Assembly: GCA_025924515.1 (NCBI GenBank)
Contig: JAICIE010000010.1
Location: 1-53,174, forward strand
Reading direction: 5' to 3'
Source: Jatrophihabitans sp.
GTDB taxonomy: Bacteria; Actinomycetota; Actinomycetes; Mycobacteriales; Jatrophihabitantaceae
Length of the DNA stretch: 53,174 bases
Positions 34,601-43,285 of this stretch are shown piece by piece. The notes under the pieces are model-generated. The model saw only the letters and a program-made list of their open reading frames with translations. It did no database searches and had not been told where the DNA came from. Within the stretch, counting starts at the first letter, position 1. The number at the start of each line of letters is the position of its first letter. A program made the translations under genes and the position numbers.

Positions 34601-35017
34601 GACCGACCGCTCGACCGCGGTGCGGGGCAGCGGCACGTCGAGTGAGAGCTCCGCGCCGAACCCCGTGCGCAGCCCGAGCGCCTCGGCCGCCGCGGAGAAC
34701 CGCACCACGCCGTACATCCCGTCGTGGTCGGTGAGGGTCAGCGTCTCGAGACCCAGCCGCGCCGCCTCCTCGGCCAACTCCTCGGGCGAGCTGGCGCCGT
34801 CGAGGAAGCTGAACGACGAGTGGGCGTGCAGCTCGCCGAACGCGACCGTGCTGCCGACGGGAGCCACCGGGGCGGGTTGGTACGGGTCGCGTTTGCGCGA
34901 CCACGCCGGTGCGTCGCCGCCGTCGGGAGCCCGGTCGATACCCGCCAGGGGCTGTGGGCGTCCGGACAGCCGGCGTTCGAGTTCATGCCACGGGATCGGC
35001 GGGTTCTGCCAGCCCAT
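31604..35017 (-). CDS. dnaE2: Error-prone DNA polymerase III alpha subunit DnaE2
   Basis: Translesion polymerase of the SOS response. The 1137 residues begin with the DnaE2-typical MGWQNPPIPWHELERRLSGR. The PHP domain follows (FGELHAHSSFSFLDGASSP near 60 and TLTDHDGMYGVVRFS), then the polymerase core with GRGSAANSAVCYALKIT and the catalytic PDIDLDIESDRREE. The C-terminal helix-hairpin-helix and OB domain include LIGGVVTHRQRPGTAHGTTF. It lacks the tau-binding tail of DnaE1. imuA' and imuB, its usual partners, are not beside it. A probable SOS box precedes it. Confidence 0.95.
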   Translation of the reverse strand: MGWQNPPIPWHELERRLSGRPQPLAGIDRAPDGGDAPAWSRKRDPYQPAPVAPVGSTVAFGELHAHSSFSFLDGASSPEELAEEAARLGLETLTLTDHDGMYGVVRFSAAAEALGLRTGFGAELSLDVPLPRTAVERSVAARVGVPDPPGTHLLVLARDPVGYAALCRTISTAQLRGGAKGRPVYVLDEVSGAAAGHWLVLTGCRKGSVRQHLDRGDRDGAGRALDDLVDRFGRENVAVELAHELDPLADERYEVLAELARTRRLALVASTAAHYSAPPRRPLATALAAVRARTTLDEIDGWLPAWAGQHLRSGDEMAARFARWPDAVETATALARQLAFPLRLIAPDLPPFPVPAGHTEMSYLRELTYAGFQERYAGSDQEERARRQIEHELELIEELHFPGYFLVVWDIARFCRSRGILCQGRGSAANSAVCYALKITAVDAVRYELMFERFLAPERGEPPDIDLDIESDRREEAIQYVYDLHGREHAAQVANVITYRPKSAIRDIARALGYSSGQQDAWSKQIELGYYWTSETVAATLREASEGAATGTDSFPPPQVVELAGELQNAPRHLGIHSGGMVMCDRPVIEVCPVEWGRMEGRTVLQWDKDDCAEIGLVKFDLLGLGMLSALKYCFDLVEERVGVRYDLDSIPKEAPCVYDMLCAADSVGVFQVESRAQMATLPRLKPRRFYDLAVEIGLIRPGPIQGNSVHPYIRRRSGEEPVTYPHPRLEPALARTLGVPLFQEQLMQLAVHVADFTPAEADQLRRAMGSKRSRDKIDSMRIRLYDGMAANGITGDTADQIYEKIQAFAAFGFAESHSISFALLVYASSWLKRHHPAAFCAALLNAQPMGFYSPQSLVHDARRHGIEVRKPSLLQSRATASLEDGAGPQQCDCADGPAGPQPAVRLGLSSVRGIGAELAERIVACRDADGRYSSMSDLARRVGLSAEQLEALATAGALECFSSSRRDALWAAGAAATSRPGQLAVSPYPETPPSGIPAMTAPEQLIADMWATGITPDAYPTALLRPRLDALGVIPAARLKTVPDRTRVLIGGVVTHRQRPGTAHGTTFLNVEDETGMANVIVNEAVWVKHRRVARESGGLLIGGMLEKTVDGVVNVVAERIQKLDLGLRVRSRDFR

Positions 35018-35027
35018 TGGTCAAGAA

Positions 35028-35043
35028 TAGAACATGCGTACTA
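35028..35043. promoter_or_regulatory. Probable LexA (SOS) box upstream of dnaE2
   Basis: TAGAACATGCGTACTA lies 11 bp before the dnaE2 ATG. It matches the actinobacterial SOS consensus (TCGAACnnnnGTTCGA) at most half-site positions (GAAC-N4-GT-C), with mismatches in the right arm. Confidence 0.6.
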
Positions 35044-35304
35044 AGCATGGAACCTGTGATGCCTTCCGCTCAGCCTCGGTGGGTCCGGAACAGGGGATGG
35101 TCGGCGCGTCGCCCCGCTGCAGCACCGCCCGAGCACCAGCCGACTGCACCGCCCAAGGCGTCCGGCACCGTCGACCGGCCCGGTCGGTCGGCGCGATCCG
35201 ATAGCCTGGAGCCCTTCCCACGCTCGCCTCCGACCTGCCCGTCGCTGCGCCCGTCGCGAGCGTGCCCGAGTTCAGCCAGCGTCTTCCCGGAGCGTCTTCC
35301 CCCA

Positions 35305-36552
35305 ATGCCCCCGTCCGAGCCCGCCGTTGCCGTCGCGCCCGTCTCGCCCGTCCCGCCCCAGGAGGTCCGGGCCGGCGTCCGGGGCACCTACGTCGCGTTC
35401 ATCGGCAGCGGGTTCGCCTTCGCCAGCTGGGCGTCGCGCATTCCGCAGCTGCGTGACCACCTGCACCTGTCGCCGGGCGAGCTCGGCCTCGTCTTGTTCG
35501 CGATCGCCGCGGGGTCCCTGGTCGCGCTGCCGCTGGCCGGGCCGGTCGTCCACCGGCTGGGGTCGCGGCGCACGGTCGCAGCGATGGCGGCTGTGCTGGC
35601 GGTCGGCCTGGCGACCGTCGCGGTGGGGTACCTCGGCGGCTTGATCCCGGTCGTGGCGGGTCTGTTCCTGCTGGGGTTCGGCAACGGCGCCTGGGACGTC
35701 GCCATGAACGTGCAGGGGGCGCTGGTCGAGCGGCATCTCGGCCGCTCGATCATGCCCCGGTTCCACGCCGGATACAGCCTGGGCACTGTCGCGGGCGCCC
35801 TTCTGGGCGCGCTGATGGTGGCACTGCGGGTACCCGTGACCGCGCACCTGCTGGTCGTGGCGGTCGGTGTCGGACTGGTCGTGTGCCTGGGCACTCGGCT
35901 GTTCGTGCACGACGCTGCCGGCATGCAAGCGCATCCCGAGGACACCGGCCGTCGCAGCGCACTGGCCGCTTGGCGCGAGCCGCGCACGCTGTTGATCGGC
36001 GTCGTGGTGCTGGCCTTCGCGTTCGCCGAGGGCACCGGCAACGACTGGATCAGCATCGCCACGATCGACGGCTACCGCACCCCGGCCGCGGTCGGGACGC
36101 TCGACTTCGCGGTCTTTCTGTCCGCCATGACGCTGGGCCGCTGGTTCGGGCCGGGCCTGCTCGACCGGTACGGCCGGGTCCTCGTGCTGCGGGTTCTCGC
36201 GACGCTCGGGATCGCCGGCACGCTGCTGTTCGTCTTCGCCCCGGTTGCGCCGCTGGCGTTCGCCGGAGCGGTCCTGTGGGGCGCCGGCATCTCCCTCGGG
36301 TTCCCGGTCGGGATGAGCGCGGGCGCGGACGAGCCGCGCCTCGCCGCCGGGCGGGTCAGCGTCATCGCGTCGGTCGGGTACTGCGCCTTCCTGGGCGGCC
36401 CACCGGCGGTCGGGTTCCTCGGCGACCACCTGACGGTGCTGCGCGCGCTCGTCGCGGTCGCCGTCCTGTTGGCGATCGCGATGTCAATCATCGGCGTCGT
36501 GGCTCCGCCCCGTGCTCCTGCCGGGGCGGAGCCTGCGCAGCGAACCCGCTGA
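35305..36552 (+). CDS. MFS transporter
   Basis: A 415-residue major facilitator with twelve predicted membrane segments. Features include GTYVAFIGSGFAFASWASRIPQL at helix 1, the loop 2-3 motif PVVHRLGSRRTVAAMA, and GFGNGAWDVAMNVQGALVE in the N-half. This opening resembles the YbjJ-type/fucose-permease-like group of unknown substrate. The ATG at 35305 is used; the 287 bp between this and dnaE2 hold no other gene I can see apart from the SOS box, with a possible -10 (GATAGCCT) near 35199. Confidence 0.88.
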   Translation: MPPSEPAVAVAPVSPVPPQEVRAGVRGTYVAFIGSGFAFASWASRIPQLRDHLHLSPGELGLVLFAIAAGSLVALPLAGPVVHRLGSRRTVAAMAAVLAVGLATVAVGYLGGLIPVVAGLFLLGFGNGAWDVAMNVQGALVERHLGRSIMPRFHAGYSLGTVAGALLGALMVALRVPVTAHLLVVAVGVGLVVCLGTRLFVHDAAGMQAHPEDTGRRSALAAWREPRTLLIGVVVLAFAFAEGTGNDWISIATIDGYRTPAAVGTLDFAVFLSAMTLGRWFGPGLLDRYGRVLVLRVLATLGIAGTLLFVFAPVAPLAFAGAVLWGAGISLGFPVGMSAGADEPRLAAGRVSVIASVGYCAFLGGPPAVGFLGDHLTVLRALVAVAVLLAIAMSIIGVVAPPRAPAGAEPAQRTR

Positions 36553-36567
36553 CGACGGCCGCGCCGG

Positions 36568-37116
36568 TCAGTTCCGCAGTGCGTAGGTCAGCACGGCGTT
36601 CCCGACCGAGGTGATCGTGCTGTCGATGAGCCGAAGCCGGGTGACCGGCACGGACTCGTCGAACAGCCGCCGCCCTTCCGGCGTCACCACGGGGTGCACG
36701 GTGAGGGTCAGCGCGTCGACGACGCCGGCGAGGAACAGGCTGCGCGTGGTGTCGATTCCGCCGGCGACGATGATGTCCCCGGAACCGTCCTGCTGCAGCT
36801 TCTTGACGTAGGCGACGGGGTCGGAGTCGATCACGGTGCTGTTCCAGTCGAGGTCGCCGCTGAGCGTGCGGGTGACGACGTGCTTGCGCGCCGGGTTGAT
36901 GAACTGTGCGAACGGGTCGTTCGCGTCTGCGCCCTGCCAGTACTGTGACCATTCCTCCCACAGTTTGCGGCCGATGATGACGTCGGTGCCGCCGGCGATG
37001 GCGCGGCCCAGCAGCTCGCCCTCTTCGGGACCGAACGCGTCGAACTGCCAGAGGTTCGGCGACTCGACGACGCCGTTGGCCGAGCAGAACAGGTGGGCGG
37101 TGGTCTTGCGGGACAT
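36568..37116 (-). CDS. RibD C-terminal / dihydrofolate reductase-like protein
   Basis: A 182-residue NADPH-dependent reductase fold. SRKTTAHLFCSANGVVESPNLWQF opens the domain, GGTDVIIGRKLWEEWSQYW is the nucleotide-binding turn, and GDIIVAGGIDTTRSLF with HPVVTPEGRRLF closes it. Such proteins form a large actinobacterial family of mostly unknown function. They are not the main DHFR. ATG at 37116. It converges with the MFS gene across 15 bp. Confidence 0.87.
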   Translation of the reverse strand: MSRKTTAHLFCSANGVVESPNLWQFDAFGPEEGELLGRAIAGGTDVIIGRKLWEEWSQYWQGADANDPFAQFINPARKHVVTRTLSGDLDWNSTVIDSDPVAYVKKLQQDGSGDIIVAGGIDTTRSLFLAGVVDALTLTVHPVVTPEGRRLFDESVPVTRLRLIDSTITSVGNAVLTYALRN

Positions 37117-37715
37117 CGGAGGCTCCTTCGCGTTCGTGGCCGAGCTATCGGTCTCGGCTACCGATTCAGACCCGCGCGGACCCGGAAACTCATCGCGTGC
37201 CCGCACCGGACCGCTCGACGCCGGACGGTCCGGTCCGGCCCGTGCCGGCTGGCCGAGATTGGCGGGGAGCCTCTCATCGCAGGCTGGGCCGCCAATCTTC
37301 CCGGTCGACGCCGAGGCTGGCGGCCGGCTGGACCCGCCCGAGAGTCCCGGTGAGGACGGGACTTCAGGCCCGCGCGGAAGGCCGTCCGTTCGGCCATGTG
37401 CACAGGTGTCGCGAGCGCTCGCGGGAGTCCGGGACGGCCACAATAACGCCGATACCGGGCACCGCATCGGCGTTGTGGCTCCTGTCGCCCGGGGCCGAAC
37501 TGCACCGCGCCGAACCCGACGCGAGCCGTGGCCGCCGACAGGCCCTTTTCGCCGCGACCTTCGGCAGCGGTTGCAGGACCTTCGACTCGCCTCGCGCCGG
37601 GTCCAGGTTGGGCAACGATTGATGCGTAGGTTATGCCGAATCGGAGTCAGGTCGTCCCGGCCGGGTTTCGGAATGCGTCGGCCGAATTCTCGGCCGCAGG
37701 AGAGGATTGGGCTTG
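37117..37715. other. 600-bp non-coding region upstream of the nitrate operon
   Basis: No gene is supported. It contains at least four perfect inverted repeats: ACCGGACCG/CGGTCCGGT (37205-37213, 37226-37234), AGATTGGCGG/CCGCCAATCT (37256-37265, 37289-37298, with inner AGCCT/AGGCT), AACGCCGAT/ATCGGCGTT (37445-37453, 37466-37474), and CGGCCGA/TCGGCCG (37679-37685, 37690-37696). A DosR-like box lies at 37358-37371. A possible promoter TTGGGC-N17-TTATGC is at 37608-37636. RBS AGGAGAGG at 37698-37705. Confidence 0.6.
37358..37371. promoter_or_regulatory. DosR/DevR-like box
   Basis: GGGACTTCAGGCCC agrees with the core GGGACTWWAGTCCC at 12 of 14 positions. It overlaps a local AGTCCCG/CGGGACT inverted repeat (37343-37349, 37357-37363). 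It is 345 bp before the narK start, farther than most DosR sites. Confidence 0.4.
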
Positions 37716-38948
37716 ATGAGCACGGGGGCACTGACCTCATCGCGTTCGACGGACGCCGCGTCGCCCGACCAGCGCCGAGGCTGGCTGATGCTCGCGATGG
37801 CGTTCGTCGGTTTCGCGATCAACTTCTGGGCCTGGGCGCTCATCTCGCCGCTCGGGCCGAGCTTGAAGGATGCCCTCGGGCTCTCGTCCGTCCAGCAAGC
37901 CTTCATGGTGGCGGTGCCGGTCGTCGTCGGGTCGTTGGGCAGGATCCCGGTGGGTGCGCTCACCGACCGGTTCGGTGGCCGCCGGATGTTCGCGGTCGTG
38001 TCGTTCCTCACCGTCCTGCCGGTGCTCTTCATCGGCCTGATCGGGCACAGCAGTTACGCCGCGGTGCTCGTGGGCGGTTTCTTCCTGGGCATCGGAGGAA
38101 CGGCTTTCGCGGTCGGTGTCCCGTTCGTCAACGCCTGGTTCCCACCGGAGAAGCGTGGACTGGCTGCCGGGATATTCGGTGCCGGGATGGGCGGCACGGC
38201 GATCAGCGCACTGACGACCGTGAAGCTGGTCAAGCACGGATTCGCGACACCGTTCGTGATCACGGCGATTGCGCTCGCGGCGTACGGCGTCGCGGCGCTG
38301 CTCGTGCTGCGCGATGCTCCCGGACGCACCGCGCCGGCAGAGCCGCTGCTCACTCGGCTGGCGGCCACTGCGCGGCTGCCGATCACCTGGCGGGCAGCGC
38401 TGCTGTACGCGGTCGGATTCGGTGGCTACGTCGCGTTCAGCGTCTATCTGGTCACGTACCTGGAGAACGCCTACGGCCTTTCCCAGCCGGACGCCGCGAA
38501 CAAGATGGCCGGCTTCGTCCTGCTCGCTGTGGTCCTTCGTCCGCTAGGCGGCTGGCTCTCGGACCGGATCCGGCCGTCCCTCGTCCTGGCCGTCGCGTTC
38601 GGGGTCGTCGCCGTCGCGGCCCTCGTGCAATCGGGTACGCCGAGGCTCGCTCCGGTCGGCACCATCGCCTTCCTGGTGATGGCGGCCGCCCTGGGTGCCG
38701 CGTCGGGCGCGGTGTTCGCGCTCGTCGCGCAGCAGGCGCCGGCGAGCAAGGTCGGCGCGGTCACCGGTCTGGTCGGCGCCGCCGGCGGGCTCGGCGGGTT
38801 CGTCCCACCGCTGGTCATGGGTTCCATCTACGGCAGCCGAGGGTCCTATGCGCTCGGACTGATCCTCCTCGCGGTCGTCGCGGTGCTGGCCCTTGCGCTG
38901 GCGCTCGAGACGGGTCGTCGGCGTGCGGCCCGGCCGGCCGATGTGTGA
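37716..38948 (+). CDS. narK: Nitrate/nitrite transporter, NarK family
   Basis: A 410-residue MFS protein with twelve predicted helices and the NarK/NNP glycine-rich signature GGFFLGIGGTAFAVGVPFVNAWFPPEKRG in the first half (residues about 118-150) and GAASGAVFALVAQQAPASKVG in the second. Likely imports nitrate and/or exports nitrite for the reductase downstream. ATG at 37716 rather than the TTG at 37707, because of the AGGAGAGG spacing. It overlaps the hemerythrin gene by eight bases, so it heads the nar operon. Confidence 0.9.
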   Translation: MSTGALTSSRSTDAASPDQRRGWLMLAMAFVGFAINFWAWALISPLGPSLKDALGLSSVQQAFMVAVPVVVGSLGRIPVGALTDRFGGRRMFAVVSFLTVLPVLFIGLIGHSSYAAVLVGGFFLGIGGTAFAVGVPFVNAWFPPEKRGLAAGIFGAGMGGTAISALTTVKLVKHGFATPFVITAIALAAYGVAALLVLRDAPGRTAPAEPLLTRLAATARLPITWRAALLYAVGFGGYVAFSVYLVTYLENAYGLSQPDAANKMAGFVLLAVVLRPLGGWLSDRIRPSLVLAVAFGVVAVAALVQSGTPRLAPVGTIAFLVMAAALGAASGAVFALVAQQAPASKVGAVTGLVGAAGGLGGFVPPLVMGSIYGSRGSYALGLILLAVVAVLALALALETGRRRAARPADV

Positions 38949-39456
38949 GTACTGCGGCTGCCAGGCGGTGGCAGCGATCGAGGCGTTGACCGAGGAACAC
39001 GAGCAGGTCCGTGCGACAGCGGACGACGCGTGCAGGCTCGCCGAGGCCGCTGACGTCGACGGCGCCCGTGCCCGGCTCACCGAACTCGGCGCGCTTCTGC
39101 GGCCCCACACGGCGATCGAGGAGCGCGGTCTCTTTCCCGCTCTGGCGGGGGACTTCGGCCCGGCAATGGAGGGTCTCGTCGACGATCATCGACAACTGGA
39201 TGCCACCTTCCAGGCGCTCTGCCGTGGGCCCGCGTCGGCAGGTGAAGTCGATCGGCAAGTATGGGCCCAGGCGCTCGTCGAAGCGGTGCGAACGCTGTTC
39301 GAACACATCCTGCGCGAGCAGGACGGCGTGTTTCCCGCGGCGTTGTCGACGCTCAACTCCAAACAGTGGGACGACCTCGACAAGGTCAGGACCGAGTTGA
39401 CCGGCGTCTCGGAGGTTGCGGGCGCCCTATCCACTTCCGGAGCGGCCCTCTCATGA
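38941..39456 (+). CDS. Hemerythrin-domain protein
   Basis: A 171-residue protein opening MCEYCGC and continuing as a four-helix hemerythrin bundle. Candidate di-iron ligands are His20, His56, Glu60, His83, His122 and Glu126, in the expected order H...HxxxE...H...HxxxE. The N-terminal CxxCxC could bind another metal or be redox active. Within a nitrate operon it could bind or sense O2 or NO. The ATG overlaps narK, and its stop overlaps the narG ATG (ATGA), so it is tightly coupled to the reductase. Confidence 0.85.
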   Translation: MCEYCGCQAVAAIEALTEEHEQVRATADDACRLAEAADVDGARARLTELGALLRPHTAIEERGLFPALAGDFGPAMEGLVDDHRQLDATFQALCRGPASAGEVDRQVWAQALVEAVRTLFEHILREQDGVFPAALSTLNSKQWDDLDKVRTELTGVSEVAGALSTSGAALS

Positions 39457-42400
39457 CCGACCAGCAGCACCGCGGCACCGGCCGGCCCCGCGCACGCGAG
39501 GCTGCATCGCCGCCGGGCCTGGATGACCCGCTGACGGAGGCGCTGCTTCGCGCCGGTCGGCACCTGCGCAGCGGCGAAGTCTCGCGCGACCTGCGCACGC
39601 TGACCAAGGTCGGTGGTCGACAGGCGGACTCCTTCTACCGCGACCGTTGGTCGTACGACAAGGTCGTCCGATCGACCCATGGCGTGAACTGCACGGGTTC
39701 CTGTTCCTGGAAGGTCTACGTCAAGGACGACATCATCACCTGGGAGGCGCAGCAGACCGACTATCCGTCGGTCGGTCCTGACCGCCCGGAGTACGAACCC
39801 CGCGGCTGTCCCCGCGGCGCGGCGTTCTCCTGGTACACCTACTCACCGACCCGAATCCGCTATCCCTACGTCCGCGGCGTCCTGCTCGACCTCTTTCGGG
39901 CCGCCAAGCGCGAGCACGGCGATCCGGTGATCGCATGGCAATCGATCGTCACCGACCCGCAGCGGCGCCAGCAATACCTGTCGGCCCGCGGCAAGGGTGG
40001 TTTCGTCCGCGCGTCCTGGGACGAGGCAGTGGAGATCGCGGCCGCCGCGCAGGTGCACACCATCAAAGCCTGGGGACCTGACCGCGTCTTCGGTTTCTCG
40101 CCGATTCCGGCGATGAGCATGGTCAGCCACGGCGTCGGCGCCCGTTATCACGCGCTGCTCGGCGCGCCGATGCTCTCCTTCTACGACTGGTACGCCGACC
40201 TGCCGGTGGCGTCGCCGCAGGTCTTCGGTGACCAAACCGACGTGCCCGAGTCCGGCGACTGGTGGGACGCCGCCTACCTGATCATGTGGGGGTCCAACCT
40301 CCCGGTCACGCGAACGCCGGACGCGCACTGGATGACCGAAGCGCGCTACCGCGGCCAGAAGGTCATCGCCGTCTCACCCGACTACGCCGACAACGTCAAG
40401 TTCGCCGACGAGTGGCTCGCTGCCCAGCCCGGCACCGACGGCGCGCTCGCCATGGCGATGGGGCACGTCATCCTCCGGGAATTCTTCGTCGACCGGCAGG
40501 TGCCGTTCTTCACCGACTACGTCGGCCGGTACACCGACCTGCCGTTCCTCGTCACCTTGACCCGGACCGAGGACGGCACTTGGACGGCGGGCAAATTCCT
40601 CACCGCCGCGGACCTCGGCGGCCGGGACGGGCGCGGCGAGAACGCCGCGTTCAAGACGGTCTACCTCGACGCCGCCACCGGCGAAACCGTCGTTCCGAAC
40701 GGTTCACTCGGATTCCGCTTCGGCGACGCGGGACTCGGCCGGTGGAACCTCGACCTGGGCGACTCGACCCCCGCGCTGACGCTGTACGGGGTTGCGGACA
40801 CCGAGGCGGTCGAGGTTGCGTTGCCGCGCTTCGACGACCCGTCCGGCACGGGGGCGACCATGCGCCGGGGGGTGCCCGTGCGGCGGGTCGCCGACCACGT
40901 GGTCACCACGGTGTTCGATCTCCTGCTCGCCACCTACGGGGTCGGGCGCGACGGGCTGCCCGGCGTCTGGCCGACCGGGTACGACGACCCGACCCAGCCG
41001 TACACGCCGGCGTGGCAGGAGGAGATCACATCCGTGCCGGCGGGAGTCGCCGCACGCATCGGCCGGGAGTTCGCCGTCAACGCTGAGGCCAGCGGCGGCC
41101 GGTCAATGATCATCATGGGCGCTGGCACCAACCACTACTTCCACTCGGACACGATCTACCGGGCGTTCCTCGCGCTGGTCACGCTCACCGGTTGCCAGGG
41201 CCGCAACGGCGGCGGGTGGGCGCACTACGTCGGGCAGGAGAAGCTCCGCCCCGTCACCGGGCATCAGCTGTACGCGACCGCGTCGGACTGGGCGCGCCCG
41301 GCGCGCACCATGATCGGTACGGCCTTCTTCTACCTGGCGACCGACCACTGGCGCTACGACACGACCGACACCGCCTACCTGGCCTCCCCGCTGGGACAGG
41401 GCCTGTTCGCCGGCCGAACGCCGGCCGACGTCATCGCCACCTCCGCGCGGCTCGGCTGGATGCCGTCCTATCCGACCTTCGACCGCAGCAGCCTGGAACT
41501 GGCCGACGAGATCGATCAGGCCGGCAGCAACCCCGGTGAGCACGTCACCGGGGAGGTGAGCGCCGGTCGAATCAAGTTCTCCTGCGAGGACCCGGATGCC
41601 GAGGAGAACTGGCCGCGCGTCCTGACGGTATGGCGGTCGAACCTGCTGGGCTCGTCCGCGAAAGGCGACGAGTATTTCCTGCGGCACCTTCTCGGCGCCG
41701 ACGACTCGCTGCGCGCGACCGAAAGCCCGCCCGAGGTGCGCCCGCAGGACGTCACGTGGCGCGACAAGGCTCCCGTCGGGAAGCTCGACCTGCTGCTGTC
41801 GCTCGATTTCCGGATGACGTCGACGACGTTGTTCTCGGATGTCGTGTTGCCGGCGGCGACCTGGTATGAGAAGTACGACTTGTCGAGCACGGACATGCAT
41901 CCCTTCGTGCACGCCTTCAACGCCGCCATTCCGCCGCCGTGGCAGACCCGTACCGACTTCGACGCGTTCCACACGCTCGCGCGGCGGTTCAGTGACCTGG
42001 CCGCGGTGCATCTCGGCCGCCGCCGCGACTTGGTCGCAGTTCCTCTCGCTCACGACACCGCCGACGAGCTGGCCAACCCGCACGGGACGGTTCGTGATTG
42101 GCGCGATCCCGGCGTCGACCCGGAGCCCGGAATCAACTTCCCCAAGTTCGTCGTCGTCGACCGCGACTACGCCGCCGTCGCCGACAAGCTCGCCGCGCTG
42201 GGCCCGTTGATCGACTCGCTGGGCGGCGGGGTCAAAGGCGTTCAATTCGACATGACCAAACCGGTGGCGTACCTGGCCGCGAAGAACGGGGTCGTCCGCG
42301 GCGGTGCCGGCGACGGTCGGCCGGCGCTCGCCAGGGACACGCAGGCGTGCGAGGCGATCCTCGCAATGTCCGGCACCACGAACGGCCATCTCGCCGTCGA

Positions 42401-43199
42401 CGGATTCCGGAACCTCGAGCGGCGCACCGGCACCAAACTGGCCGACCTCGCTGAGGAGAACGAGGGCAAGCAGATCACCTTCGCCGATACGCAAGCCCGC
42501 CCGACCCCCGTGATCACTTCGCCGGAGTGGTCGGGCAGCGAGTCCGGCGGGCGGCGCTACTCGGCGTTCACCATCAACGTCGAGCGGTCCAAGCCGTGGC
42601 ACACCCTCACGGGACGCATGCACTTCTTCCTCGACCACGACTGGATGACCGAGCTCGGCGAACAGCTGCCGATCTACCGTCCGCCGCTCGACATGCACCG
42701 ACTGTTCGGCGAGCCGACGATCGGCAGCACCGGCGAGCTCGGCGTCGCGGTTCGCTACCTGACGCCGCACTCGAAGTGGTCCATCCACTCCGAGTACCAG
42801 GACAACCTCTTCATGCTGTCACTGTCCCGCGGCGGTCCGACCATATGGATGAGCCCGGCGGACGCCGCGAAGATCGCAGTGACCGACAACGACTGGATCG
42901 AGGCGGTCAACCGTAACGGCGTCGTGGTCGCCCGTGCCATCGTGTCGCACCGCATGCCCGAGGGCACCGTCTACATGTACCACGCTCAAGAGCGTGTCAT
43001 CGACGTTCCGATATCCGAGACCAGCGGCAAGCGTGGCGGCATCCACAATTCCGCGACCCGTTTGCTCATCAAGCCGACCCACCTCATCGGCGGATACGCG
43101 CAGCTGTCGTATGCCTTCAACTACCTCGGGCCGACCGGGAACCAGCGAGACGAGGTCACGGTGATCCGACGCCGTAGCCAGGACGTGCGCTATGAATAG
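39453..43199 (+). CDS. narG: Respiratory nitrate reductase alpha subunit
   Basis: Membrane-associated molybdenum catalytic subunit reducing nitrate to nitrite. The 1248 residues have the N-terminal FS0 iron-sulphur ligands HGVNCTGSCSW near 67-77 with the fourth Cys in PRGCPRGAAF. WYADLPVASPQVFGDQTDVPES near 240-262 contains the Mo-coordinating Asp region. The C-terminal molybdopterin domain includes KPWHTLTGRMHFFLDHDW. The ATG at 39453 overlaps the hemerythrin stop; the longer upstream reading is out of context. No Tat signal typical of archaeal forms is seen, so the active site faces the cytoplasm. Confidence 0.97.
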   Translation: MTDQQHRGTGRPRAREAASPPGLDDPLTEALLRAGRHLRSGEVSRDLRTLTKVGGRQADSFYRDRWSYDKVVRSTHGVNCTGSCSWKVYVKDDIITWEAQQTDYPSVGPDRPEYEPRGCPRGAAFSWYTYSPTRIRYPYVRGVLLDLFRAAKREHGDPVIAWQSIVTDPQRRQQYLSARGKGGFVRASWDEAVEIAAAAQVHTIKAWGPDRVFGFSPIPAMSMVSHGVGARYHALLGAPMLSFYDWYADLPVASPQVFGDQTDVPESGDWWDAAYLIMWGSNLPVTRTPDAHWMTEARYRGQKVIAVSPDYADNVKFADEWLAAQPGTDGALAMAMGHVILREFFVDRQVPFFTDYVGRYTDLPFLVTLTRTEDGTWTAGKFLTAADLGGRDGRGENAAFKTVYLDAATGETVVPNGSLGFRFGDAGLGRWNLDLGDSTPALTLYGVADTEAVEVALPRFDDPSGTGATMRRGVPVRRVADHVVTTVFDLLLATYGVGRDGLPGVWPTGYDDPTQPYTPAWQEEITSVPAGVAARIGREFAVNAEASGGRSMIIMGAGTNHYFHSDTIYRAFLALVTLTGCQGRNGGGWAHYVGQEKLRPVTGHQLYATASDWARPARTMIGTAFFYLATDHWRYDTTDTAYLASPLGQGLFAGRTPADVIATSARLGWMPSYPTFDRSSLELADEIDQAGSNPGEHVTGEVSAGRIKFSCEDPDAEENWPRVLTVWRSNLLGSSAKGDEYFLRHLLGADDSLRATESPPEVRPQDVTWRDKAPVGKLDLLLSLDFRMTSTTLFSDVVLPAATWYEKYDLSSTDMHPFVHAFNAAIPPPWQTRTDFDAFHTLARRFSDLAAVHLGRRRDLVAVPLAHDTADELANPHGTVRDWRDPGVDPEPGINFPKFVVVDRDYAAVADKLAALGPLIDSLGGGVKGVQFDMTKPVAYLAAKNGVVRGGAGDGRPALARDTQACEAILAMSGTTNGHLAVDGFRNLERRTGTKLADLAEENEGKQITFADTQARPTPVITSPEWSGSESGGRRYSAFTINVERSKPWHTLTGRMHFFLDHDWMTELGEQLPIYRPPLDMHRLFGEPTIGSTGELGVAVRYLTPHSKWSIHSEYQDNLFMLSLSRGGPTIWMSPADAAKIAVTDNDWIEAVNRNGVVVARAIVSHRMPEGTVYMYHAQERVIDVPISETSGKRGGIHNSATRLLIKPTHLIGGYAQLSYAFNYLGPTGNQRDEVTVIRRRSQDVRYE

Positions 43200-43285
43200 C
43201 CGCCCGACCGTGACCGTTCGACCGTGCCGGTGCGGATCCGACAGAGAGTCGGGCACCGATTCGATCTGCCCGGAGGTGCAGTGAC

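Noticed and set aside
37440..37478. Intrinsic terminator in the nar upstream region
   Set aside because: The AACGCCGAT/ATCGGCGTT stem has no T-tract and is not at the end of any gene, so I kept it only as an inverted repeat.
39261..39452. Extended N-terminus for narG
   Set aside because: The extra part is an out-of-frame shadow of the hemerythrin gene; the ATGA overlap at 39453 is the natural start.
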